DNA from: Bacteroidota bacterium | GTDB taxonomy: Bacteria > Bacteroidota > Bacteroidia > Flavobacteriales > Flavobacteriaceae | Assembly (NCBI GenBank): GCA_009936675.1 | Contig: JAACDY010000131.1 | Coordinates: forward strand, 1-9,660 | Direction of reading: 5' to 3' | Length of the DNA: 9,660 nt | In this document: piece by piece, positions 1 to 5,951 of the stretch | How the letters are laid out: each line of letters begins with the position of its first letter | Position numbering within the stretch: the stretch's first letter is position 1 | The notes under the pieces: model-generated | The model's input: the letters and a program-made list of their open reading frames with translations, nothing else | Databases searched by the model: none | Told to the model about the DNA's origin: nothing | Program-made: the position numbers and the translations under genes

Positions 1-225
1 AAAATTGGGGTTAAAGGGATAAATTTTTGGTTTGGATACATTGATCTGGGAGAGGGAGTCAATCCATTTTTGATGTTTTCGCATGGATTGCTCGTCCAGG
101 GGTGCAAGGGGAGTCAGGGGTACAAAATCTTTTAAAAAGGGAAAACACAATACCAAGACCAACAGTAGCAGCAAGGCATTCCGTTGGGGTTTGCGCAAAT
201 GGAAATGGGGACCGATAAATTTCAT
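1..225 (-). CDS. ComEA-like helix-hairpin-helix protein (N-terminal part, runs off left edge)
   Basis: An open frame begins at ATG 225-223 and stays open for 75 codons to the window edge, so the C-terminal part is missing. The N-terminus is basic (MKFIGPHFHLRKPQRNA), followed by one hydrophobic segment at about residues 18-33 (LLLLLVLVLCFPFL), which suggests an inner-membrane anchor. The visible part ends with PKIYPFNPNF, a motif I recall as highly conserved in flavobacterial helix-hairpin-helix (ComEA-like) proteins just before their HhH repeats. The HhH domains themselves lie outside the window, so the call rests on the N-terminal pattern. The start is 13 bases after the stop of the AGCS symporter gene, as in an operon. 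ComEA relatives bind DNA during uptake in other bacteria, but the role of this family in Flavobacteriia is not established here. Confidence 0.75.
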   Translation of the reverse strand, partial: MKFIGPHFHLRKPQRNALLLLLVLVLCFPFLKDFVPLTPLAPLDEQSMRKHQKWIDSLSQINVSKPKIYPFNPNF

Positions 226-238
226 AACCGTTTTGGAC

Positions 239-1849
239 TCAGTCTTTCTTGCCATTGATGGCAGCAAGATAAACTGTCAATTCTTCTTTTACTTTGGGGT
301 AGAGCAATATCAGGCCGATCATATTGGGAAATACCAAAGCCAAAATCATGGCATCGGAAAAGGTCCAAACAGCAGACATATCCCCGGCAGCTCCGATCAC
401 AATAAAAATTAAAAACAAGATTTTGTAGGAAAGGTCAGCGGCTTTGCTCTTGCCAAAAACATACATCCATGACTGCAATCCGTAATAGGACCAAGAGATC
501 ATAGTAGAAACGGCAAACAACACCACGGCAAGGGTCAAAAATGGACCTGCAAAAGCAATGTATTCTGAAAAGGCCGCCGCCGTAATTCCAGCGCCTTCCA
601 CGGCCACTCCATCAATCATCACCTTACCTCCTACCCCTCCATAATCAAATACGGTACTGTCTCCGTTAAAGATGATGATCACCAAAGCGGTCAGGGTACA
701 GATCACCACCGTGTCAATAAAAGGTTCCAAGAGTGCCACCAATCCCTCCGATGCAGGGTATTTTGTCTTTACGGCAGCATGGGCGATCGAGGCCGACCCT
801 GCTCCGGCTTCATTGGAAAAAGCTGCTCGACGAAAACCCGTGATCAGCACTCCCAAAACACCTCCCAGTCCTGCTTGAGGATTAAAGGCTTGGGTAAAAA
901 TCATCCCAAAAGCATCGTCGACGTAACTAAAATTACTTCCAATAATATAAAGACATGCCAAAACATACATCACGGCCATAAAGGGCACTATTTTTTCTGT
1001 AACTGAGGCAATTCGTTTGATCCCTCCAATGATGATAAATCCAACAAAAACCATCATGATCAAGCCGATAATGGTTCTGGCACTGCCTCCGGTCATCCCA
1101 AAGGAGCTGACCAATTGCATGGCGGCTTGATTGGACTGAGCGGCATTTCCCCCGCCAAAAGACGCTCCTATACACAGTACTGCAAAGGTGACGGCCAAAA
1201 ATTTTCCAAATCTACCCATCCCTCGTTCTTTAAGGCCTTTGGTCAAATAATACATGGGACCTCCATAGACGGTTCCGTCTTCGCCAACATCTCGGTATCG
1301 CACACCCAGAGTACATTCTACAAATTTGGTTGACATACCCAGAAGGCCACATAGAATCATCCAAAAAGTCGCCCCTGGCCCTCCTACGGCAATGGCCAGC
1401 GCCACTCCTGCAATATTTCCATTGCCCACCGTTCCTGAAACTGCTGTGGCCAAGGCTTGGAAATGACTCACCTCTCCCTCTTCACTTTCGTCCCTTATGG
1501 TGTCTTTGATGTCTCCTTCGATGGCCAAATCTGGTACTCCGGCTTCGTGGTGATCCAGTTCATCGTATTTCCCTCTGACCGTCTGAACGGCTGTAGGAAA
1601 TCGCCGCACATTCACAAATCCAAAATAAACCGTAAAAAACAACGCACCGCCCACCAACAATATGATAATGGTAGGAATAGAGGTTCCTGGGAAATTATGT
1701 AAAATAACGGCACCCCACCAATTGGCAATGGGGGTAAATGCCTCGTTGATTCTGTCGTCCAACCCCTGCTCCTGGGCACTGCTGGCCCAAGGAATCAAAG
1801 TCATAAAAAAGAACAAAAAGAGAGTTTTGGATAGGGAAGAATACTTCAT
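239..1849 (-). CDS. Sodium:alanine/glycine symporter, AGCS family
   Basis: A 536-residue multi-pass membrane protein of the amino acid carrier (AGCS) family, which imports alanine or glycine with Na+. Family signatures are clear: a GNGNIAGVALAIAVGGPGA block at about residues 142-160 and FSNEAGAGSA at about 344-353. The N-terminus (MKYSSLSKTLFLFFFMTLIPWASSAQ) reads as a signal peptide, with likely cleavage after SSA at residue 25. Between TM1 and the first signature is an acidic hydrophilic stretch (about residues 92-126), which makes the protein longer than the roughly 450 residues of many AGCS members; I recall this form as typical of Bacteroidetes. I chose ATG 1849 because the in-frame extension to 1873 starts with TTG and would put eight charged or polar residues before a normal signal peptide. 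The gene lies between the K+ channel and the HHH protein on the same strand. The exact substrate cannot be read from sequence. Confidence 0.9.
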   Translation of the reverse strand: MKYSSLSKTLFLFFFMTLIPWASSAQEQGLDDRINEAFTPIANWWGAVILHNFPGTSIPTIIILLVGGALFFTVYFGFVNVRRFPTAVQTVRGKYDELDHHEAGVPDLAIEGDIKDTIRDESEEGEVSHFQALATAVSGTVGNGNIAGVALAIAVGGPGATFWMILCGLLGMSTKFVECTLGVRYRDVGEDGTVYGGPMYYLTKGLKERGMGRFGKFLAVTFAVLCIGASFGGGNAAQSNQAAMQLVSSFGMTGGSARTIIGLIMMVFVGFIIIGGIKRIASVTEKIVPFMAVMYVLACLYIIGSNFSYVDDAFGMIFTQAFNPQAGLGGVLGVLITGFRRAAFSNEAGAGSASIAHAAVKTKYPASEGLVALLEPFIDTVVICTLTALVIIIFNGDSTVFDYGGVGGKVMIDGVAVEGAGITAAAFSEYIAFAGPFLTLAVVLFAVSTMISWSYYGLQSWMYVFGKSKAADLSYKILFLIFIVIGAAGDMSAVWTFSDAMILALVFPNMIGLILLYPKVKEELTVYLAAINGKKD

Positions 1850-1900
1850 GATTTTTTGTATTGTCCTTCGCAATATCCTAAAAACATTGGGAAAATCAAA

Positions 1901-2905
1901 CTAATCCAAATCAAACATTGCATTTAATTCGGTAATGGCATTGCTATCCCCCAAAACAATCAACTTACTTTGGGACTCCAATTTCAAGTCAGCAGGGGGA
2001 TTGATCATCAATTGTCCTTGAGCATTTCTGAAGCCCACTACATTGCATCGGGTTTTTTTGCGAATTTCCAAATCGGAAAGTGAGCAACTGTGGAATTTTT
2101 TAGGGAGGGCATCAATGGCAATCTCCTCCAAATTGGGGCTGTCTTGTTCCAACCAACTCAATTCCTCCAAAAAACGGATCAAATCGGGAACCATCAACAA
2201 ACTGGCCATATGATCTCCCCCAATTCTATCGGGCATAATGATATGATCGGCTCCTGCACGTCTAAGCTTGGCCTGATTACTCGCTTCTGTCAAGCGACTG
2301 ACGATCAACAGGTTGGGATTGAGTTCTCTGGCAGACAAAACCACAAACAAATTGTCCACATCATTGGGCAGTGCGGCGATCAAATGCTTGGCATTTTGGA
2401 TATTGGCCTGTTCAAGGATGCTATCTTGGCGGGCATCTCCCTGAATAAATTGAATCTTTTCATGGCCTTGAATCACTTCTGAATTTTGTTCGATCACCAC
2501 AAAAGGGTGACCGTAGTTCAGCAAGCGGTAGGCGGCCTGACGTCCATTGCGACCATAACCACAGATCAGGGTATGATCTTTGAAGCTAGCTGTTATTTTC
2601 TTCATCTTTTTTTGTTTGATTTTTTCAAAAATATTTTCCGTCACTACAAATTGGGTAAGTTCTTTGATCCCAAAGGCAAAGACCGTTAGACTCATCATGA
2701 TAAAAAGTATGGTGAATATTTTGGCCTGGGAAGTCATGGGAGCAACCTCGCCAAAGCCCACAGTGCTTAGGGTGATGGCTGTCATATAGAGCGCATCCAC
2801 CACGCTGATATCGGGCAATAGCCAATAATACCCTACAGCTCCAACACAGGAAACCAATAAAATTAAGAGAAGGGCGGTAAAAAAATTGGGGCTAAAAGAT
2901 TTCAC
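1901..2905 (-). CDS. Two-TM potassium channel with RCK (TrkA-N/TrkA-C) domain
   Basis: A 334-residue ligand-gated K+ channel subunit of the MthK/Kch type, expected to work as a tetramer in the inner membrane. TM1 is at about residues 9-29, the pore helix and selectivity filter TVGFGE at 48-53, and TM2 at about 63-82. The cytoplasmic RCK domain starts near residue 108: the Rossmann glycine motif GYGRNGRQAA is at 116-125, an acidic residue ends the second strand (E139 in VVIEQN), and GDA is at 156-158. A TrkA-C-like part fills about residues 255-334. The start codon is GTG, one base after the TGA of the PspC gene. The only nearby ATG (2910) is in another frame and meets TGA two codons later, so GTG is the best start and places TM1 normally. 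Tight spacing suggests translational coupling. Ligand and ion specificity are inferred from the family. Confidence 0.9.
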   Translation of the reverse strand: MKSFSPNFFTALLLILLVSCVGAVGYYWLLPDISVVDALYMTAITLSTVGFGEVAPMTSQAKIFTILFIMMSLTVFAFGIKELTQFVVTENIFEKIKQKKMKKITASFKDHTLICGYGRNGRQAAYRLLNYGHPFVVIEQNSEVIQGHEKIQFIQGDARQDSILEQANIQNAKHLIAALPNDVDNLFVVLSARELNPNLLIVSRLTEASNQAKLRRAGADHIIMPDRIGGDHMASLLMVPDLIRFLEELSWLEQDSPNLEEIAIDALPKKFHSCSLSDLEIRKKTRCNVVGFRNAQGQLMINPPADLKLESQSKLIVLGDSNAITELNAMFDLD

Positions 2906-2906
2906 G

Positions 2907-3134
2907 TCATAGGTCGAATACGGAAGTTCTGTTGGTATAGACCAAATCCTTGAGTTTGAGCCAAAACGCCAAGGTCAAATAAATAATAAAGCCCCCCACT
3001 ATGGTCGTAAAAGAAGCGTAAACAAAAAACAAACGCACACTTTTTACACTCATACCCAAGGAATCTGCCAAACGGGTAGAAACAGCAAAGCCATACTTTT
3101 CAAAAAAATGGCGCATCGAACTCACTTGACTCAT
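2907..3134 (-). CDS. Small PspC-domain membrane protein
   Basis: A 75-residue protein that is almost entirely one PspC domain: an amphipathic N-terminal part with VSTRLADSLGMSVKSVRLFF at about residues 18-37, one membrane segment (about 34-59), and a basic tail ending TNRTSVFDL. PspC proteins help sense membrane stress in enterobacteria. Lone short PspC proteins of this length, ending in a similar tail, are common in Flavobacteriia, where their role is not defined. No other psp gene is visible. It follows the DUF2851 gene by 27 bases and precedes the K+ channel by one base, so it is probably co-transcribed and possibly translationally coupled with the channel. ATG 3134 is preferred; Met7 is an alternative start that would drop only six residues. 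Confidence 0.85.
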   Translation of the reverse strand: MSQVSSMRHFFEKYGFAVSTRLADSLGMSVKSVRLFFVYASFTTIVGGFIIYLTLAFWLKLKDLVYTNRTSVFDL

Positions 3135-3161
3135 AGCATAAAGTTAAGGCGAAAAATCGAA

Positions 3162-4421
3162 CTAATAAAATCCCACCGCACAACGCAAACACCTTTTTTT
3201 ATCACAATAAAATCTTTTGAGCTGAATTAAAGCTTGAGAATCTAGGGCAGATTCCATCGCCATTCCCAATTGAGAAAACCCTCTAGTGATACCGTTGCGT
3301 TCGCAAGAAAAGGCTTCAATCCACTGAATGATCAGTTCATCTGTCGTCCCCAATTGTTTTTGTTTGCAGGCAAATCGCAGTGGGATCAAAGTATTGATCA
3401 TCAACAACTCAAAAAAGGATTGAGACAGCCGTTTGGGTTTTGAGGCCGACTCCCGTTCAAAAGTATAATGTGTTTTCCAAAAGTCGGAGACGCCCACTGT
3501 GCGAATCCACTCCAAATCTTTAGGTTTTTCGGCCTCCATCAGTTGGGCAAATGGACGTGGGTTGTGATGGTAAAATTGCGCCAATTGGGACAGGCGAATG
3601 GTGGGAAAATTGGAGGGGCGCAAGCCTTTGAAATTCAATTTCATCCCCAAAATATCGTCAAAACCGAATTTTTGCTTGAGATAATCGTAATGCTGGTGCA
3701 AGTATTTTTTGTAGGGACTGTTCATTTCTCCCTGAAGCAAACCCGAAATCCCCATAAAAAGTGCCTCCAAAACCTCTGGCTCATCGGTGTTTTTTTGAAT
3801 GATATTAAAAGGAAGGGATTGTGCCCATTTTAGAAATAAATTGCCGTTTCGATTCAAGCCAAAGTTTTTGGCCAAAAGCTGAAACAGCGTGGCTTCCCAA
3901 TTGTTATTGTTGGCTTTTAGAAGCCCAAAAATAAGTTCTGTTTTTTGTTCCAATCGTCCAAAGTCAAGGCGTTCCTTCCAAGTGAACCATTGAAAATTGG
4001 GATAACGATCAATATGCTTTTCACAAGGAATACAATGGGGCTTCTTGTGAAAATTTTTGAAGTAAGCCTCCATCTTTTGGGGAGCAATGCGTTTGGACAA
4101 TTCCAAACAAGGAATCAAACGTCCAGAAGGGTAACAAGCTTCGGCGTCATTTTCCCATACCACATGAAGGATTACAGCATCATAACTTTTGTCCAGATGA
4201 TGAGAATGATGGTACCAGGAAGAAGCGCTCAGACGAAGCTCGACGGCTCCTGCCCAAAGAGTCTCTCCAATCCACATTTTGGCGTTGGTAAAGTCAGGAC
4301 CACCTCCAGAATTAGGCAGACCAGGATTAATCACCCTAATGGGTGCCCCTGAAGCAGTCTCTAGGGGAAGGTGGCCCATTTTTTGGAATCGCCACATATA
4401 ATGTAAAAAGTCCTCTTTCAT
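3162..4421 (-). CDS. DUF2851 family protein, function unknown
   Basis: A 419-residue soluble protein with no signal peptide or membrane segment. I recognise it as DUF2851, a family frequent in Bacteroidetes with no assigned function. Visible marks are a conserved N-terminal block with GGGPDFTNAKMWIG (about 39-52), WAGAVELRL (56-64) and a His-rich WYHHSHHLD stretch (69-77), then DAVILHVVWEND (81-92). Cys pairs follow at 130/133 (HCIPC), and a terminal cluster holds C406, C411 and C414 in CDKKRCLRC. The arrangement of D43 and E61 faintly recalls PD-(D/E)xK nucleases, and the cysteines could bind metal, but both ideas are inference. The gene begins 33 bases after rhodanese and ends 27 bases before PspC, all on one strand. 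The start follows the family's usual N-terminus (KEDFLHYMWRFQK). Confidence 0.85.
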   Translation of the reverse strand: MKEDFLHYMWRFQKMGHLPLETASGAPIRVINPGLPNSGGGPDFTNAKMWIGETLWAGAVELRLSASSWYHHSHHLDKSYDAVILHVVWENDAEACYPSGRLIPCLELSKRIAPQKMEAYFKNFHKKPHCIPCEKHIDRYPNFQWFTWKERLDFGRLEQKTELIFGLLKANNNNWEATLFQLLAKNFGLNRNGNLFLKWAQSLPFNIIQKNTDEPEVLEALFMGISGLLQGEMNSPYKKYLHQHYDYLKQKFGFDDILGMKLNFKGLRPSNFPTIRLSQLAQFYHHNPRPFAQLMEAEKPKDLEWIRTVGVSDFWKTHYTFERESASKPKRLSQSFFELLMINTLIPLRFACKQKQLGTTDELIIQWIEAFSCERNGITRGFSQLGMAMESALDSQALIQLKRFYCDKKRCLRCAVGFY

Positions 4422-4454
4422 CTCGATTTGGGGTCGTTATGTCAATCAAATCTT

Positions 4455-4760
4455 CTAGGCTGAAGCGCCATCCCATTCCATAAATCCACCCAGTAAATTA
4501 TACGTGGTACCCATACCCATCTGACCCATCAATTGACAGGCTTGGGCACTTCTCGCTCCCGATCTACAATAGACGTAGTAATGTTTTGAGGCATCCATAG
4601 ATTGGATTTCTTCCATAAAACTGCCTGCTTGTCGGATGTCCAACAATCTTGCGTTGGGGATGTGTCCTTCTTCGAATTCTTCTAGGGTTCTTACATCAAG
4701 CAAAAAAGCGTTGTCATCGTTTTCCAGTTTATGCTTCCATTCTTCTTGTGATAAGTCCAT
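4455..4760 (-). CDS. Single-domain rhodanese-like protein
   Basis: A 101-residue single rhodanese domain, cytoplasmic because no signal peptide is present. It has the family's LLDVRTLEEFEEGHIPNARL motif (residues 20-39) and an intact active-site loop CRSGAR at 65-70, with Cys65 expected to carry the persulfide. The C-terminal LLGGFMEWDG motif is also typical. Such small rhodaneses (GlpE/PspE type) transfer sulfane sulfur, for example from thiosulfate to cyanide in vitro; the physiological acceptor is unknown. It is the first gene of the leftward cluster and is divergent from marR. A TAnnTTTG box 14 bases upstream of the ATG supports this start. PspE is itself a rhodanese in enterobacteria, and a PspC gene lies two genes downstream, but the link may be coincidental. 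Confidence 0.9.
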   Translation of the reverse strand: MDLSQEEWKHKLENDDNAFLLDVRTLEEFEEGHIPNARLLDIRQAGSFMEEIQSMDASKHYYVYCRSGARSAQACQLMGQMGMGTTYNLLGGFMEWDGASA

Positions 4761-4774
4761 TTTTTATTTTTATT

Positions 4775-4808
4775 CAAATTTAAAATACTTGGGTCAAAAA
4801 AAACACAA
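4775..4808 (-). promoter_or_regulatory. Predicted promoter of the rhodanese-led leftward cluster
   Basis: On the minus strand a TAAATTTG box (4782-4775) matches the Bacteroidetes -7 consensus TAnnTTTG exactly. A TTG at 4808-4806 lies 23 bases upstream, at the long end of the accepted spacer range, so the -33 part is weak. A closer TTG at 4797-4795 gives only 12 bases and is not credible. Transcription would start near 4770-4772, about ten bases before the ATG at 4760. Confidence 0.5.
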
Positions 4809-4813
4809 TTTCA

Positions 4814-4843
4814 TTGGTAATTTATAATTTTATAATACATTTG
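4814..4843 (+). promoter_or_regulatory. Predicted promoter of marR-yceI
   Basis: TTG at 4814-4816 and TACATTTG at 4836-4843 form a Bacteroidetes-type promoter (TTG, 19-base spacer, TAnnTTTG). Transcription would start near 4847-4850, giving a leader of about 20 bases before the ATG at 4870. The box rules out the in-frame GTG at 4843, which would lie inside the promoter. Confidence 0.7.
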
Positions 4844-4864
4844 TGTCAACAAAAGTTGTAACAA
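4841..4864. promoter_or_regulatory. Candidate MarR operator (interrupted palindrome)
   Basis: Two half-sites, TTGTGTCAAC (4841-4850) and GTTGTAACAA (4855-4864), are symmetric about a four-base AAAA centre. Eight of ten positions in each arm match the other arm's reverse complement, giving the pattern TTGTnnCAAC-n4-GTTGnnACAA. The site overlaps the last three bases of the -7 box and covers the predicted transcription start of marR, where a bound dimer would block initiation. Autorepression is common for MarR regulators, but binding by this protein is inferred from position only. Confidence 0.5.
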
Positions 4865-4869
4865 CAAGT

Positions 4870-5301
4870 ATGAAATCTTTAGATCTGGCTAAAAATACAG
4901 TTGTCGGATTACTCAAAGCAGGATGTAAAGCAGAGGAGTTTGTGGGAACCGCCCTCAAATCTTCTGGAATTTCTCTACAACAGTTCAATGTACTAAGAAT
5001 TTTAAGAGGACGCAAAGGAGTCCCTGCCAATTTACAAACTGTTCAAAAGCGGATGATCCACAAAATGAGCAACACCACTCGGCTGATAGATAAATTGATT
5101 GAAAAAAAATTGGTGGTTCGGAAAATCTGCAAAGACAACAGGAGAAAAATCGAAATCTTTATTACCGACAAAGGCTTGGAGGTTTTGAATCAACTCGACA
5201 ACAAAATTCAAGAAACAGAAGCCGCCATATTGCAACCCTTGAGCTTGGAGGAACAAAAAATCCTGAGAAACCTCATCAACAAAATTACTTTAAATCGCTA
5301 A
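4870..5301 (+). CDS. MarR-family winged-helix transcriptional regulator
   Basis: A 143-residue MarR-type regulator, expected to act as a dimer that releases DNA on binding a ligand or being oxidised. The fold is visible in order: an N-terminal dimerisation helix, the helix-turn-helix at about residues 37-78 (recognition region with HKMSNTTRLIDKLIEKKLVVR), and the wing with DNRRKIEIFITDKG at 89-102, the hallmark MarR wing motif (D, R, then T..G). A C-terminal helix completes the dimer interface. Cys19 and Cys87 are present, but I cannot say whether they are redox-active. I chose ATG 4870 because the upstream in-frame GTG at 4843 lies within the promoter. The gene is 16 bases upstream of yceI, so the likely regulon is itself plus yceI; in Flavobacteriia MarR and YceI genes are often paired. 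Confidence 0.9.
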   Translation: MKSLDLAKNTVVGLLKAGCKAEEFVGTALKSSGISLQQFNVLRILRGRKGVPANLQTVQKRMIHKMSNTTRLIDKLIEKKLVVRKICKDNRRKIEIFITDKGLEVLNQLDNKIQETEAAILQPLSLEEQKILRNLINKITLNR

Positions 5302-5317
5302 TTTCAAATTTAACATT

Positions 5318-5896
5318 ATGAAAAAACCATTACAACTAGTATTGTCCATTAATCTAATCCTTTTGAGCTTTGGATTTACACAAGCTCAGAACTTAACGGC
5401 CGACACGGCGCAAAGCAACATCCGTTGGTACGGAGAAGAACTCACCGGAAAAACCCATTATGGCAATCTCAGCTTTAAGTCCGCTCAAATAGACGTGCAA
5501 GATGGCGTGATTACTGGCGGAAATTTTACCGTAGACATGAACTCTCTTTCAGTCGAAGACCTCTCTGGGCGTGGTAAAACTAAACTTGAAGGCCATCTTA
5601 AATCCGATGATTTTTTTAGTGTTGACAAAAATCCAGAGGCCAAACTCAAGATCACTCAAAAAGCCAAAGTCGAAGGCGGTGTACAAAAATTATACGGTGA
5701 ACTGACCATCAAAGGCATACAACATCCCATCGATTTTACCATGACCTTGGGAGACAACAATTCGGCAGTGGCCCAACTGACCTTTGATCGATCCAAATAC
5801 AATGTACGTTTCCGCTCTGGTTCCTTTTTCGAAAACCTCGGCGATAAACTCATTCTCGATGATATCAAAATGGAAGTGAGCCTTCAATGGAATTAG
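5318..5896 (+). CDS. Secreted YceI-family lipid-binding protein
   Basis: A 192-residue exported protein of the YceI family, whose members form a lipocalin-like beta barrel that binds polyisoprenoid chains. The N-terminus (MKKPLQLVLS, then a hydrophobic stretch to residue 20) is a signal peptide with probable cleavage after FTQA at residue 23. The mature part shows family features: NIRWYGEELTGKTHYGNLSF near 34-53, DMNSLSVEDLSG near 73-84, KLEGHLKSDDFFSVDKNPEA near 88-107, and GELTIKGIQHPIDF near 127-140. Length fits the family. No lipoprotein Cys is present, so the protein should be soluble in the periplasm or exported. It lies 16 bases after marR on the same strand, so it is probably controlled by that regulator. 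The ligand here is unknown; the function is inferred from the family. Confidence 0.92.
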   Translation: MKKPLQLVLSINLILLSFGFTQAQNLTADTAQSNIRWYGEELTGKTHYGNLSFKSAQIDVQDGVITGGNFTVDMNSLSVEDLSGRGKTKLEGHLKSDDFFSVDKNPEAKLKITQKAKVEGGVQKLYGELTIKGIQHPIDFTMTLGDNNSAVAQLTFDRSKYNVRFRSGSFFENLGDKLILDDIKMEVSLQWN

Positions 5897-5902
5897 GCTT
5901 AA

Positions 5903-5935
5903 AAAATAAACATTGGGTTGCTTAAATGTTTTTTT
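5903..5935 (+). terminator. Possible weak terminator after yceI
   Basis: AAACATT (5908-5914) and AATGTTT (5925-5931) form a perfect 7-bp AT-rich stem with a 10-base loop, followed by a T run (5929-5935). The flanking A run and T run extend it by three pairs after one T-T mismatch. The stem starts 11 bases after the yceI stop. Its low GC makes it weak, and its loop contains the -33 TTG of the trp promoter. Confidence 0.4.
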
Positions 5936-5947
5936 CATCTATATTTG
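5918..5947 (+). promoter_or_regulatory. Predicted trp operon promoter
   Basis: TTG at 5918-5920, a 19-base spacer and TATATTTG at 5940-5947 match the Bacteroidetes promoter form, with the same spacing as the marR promoter. The start of transcription is predicted near 5951-5954, which coincides with the ATG of the Trp-rich leader ORF at 5952. A second TTG at 5913-5915 would give a 24-base spacer and is less likely. Confidence 0.7.
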
Positions 5948-5951
5948 CGTA

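Noticed and set aside
83..412. Plus-strand open frame across the HHH/AGCS junction
   Set aside because: It crosses two minus-strand genes with clear family motifs, and its translation is low-complexity Lys/Ser/Asn-rich without motifs.
1850..1873. TTG start extending the AGCS symporter by eight residues
   Set aside because: It would place charged and polar residues ahead of a standard signal peptide. ATG 1849 begins exactly at MKYSSLSKTLF, typical of exported N-termini.
1850..1900. Possible separate promoter for the AGCS symporter in the 51-base gap
   Set aside because: The best minus-strand match, TTAGTTTG near 1893-1900, breaks the TA of the consensus and has no convincing -33 element at the right distance.
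4795..4797. TTG on the minus strand as the -33 element of the rhodanese promoter
   Set aside because: The spacer to the -7 box is only 12 bases, outside the usual 17-23.
4843..4869. Upstream in-frame GTG start that would lengthen the MarR protein by nine residues
   Set aside because: The GTG overlaps the last base of the TAnnTTTG box and would lie upstream of the predicted transcription start. The ATG at 4870 gives a normal MarR N-terminus.
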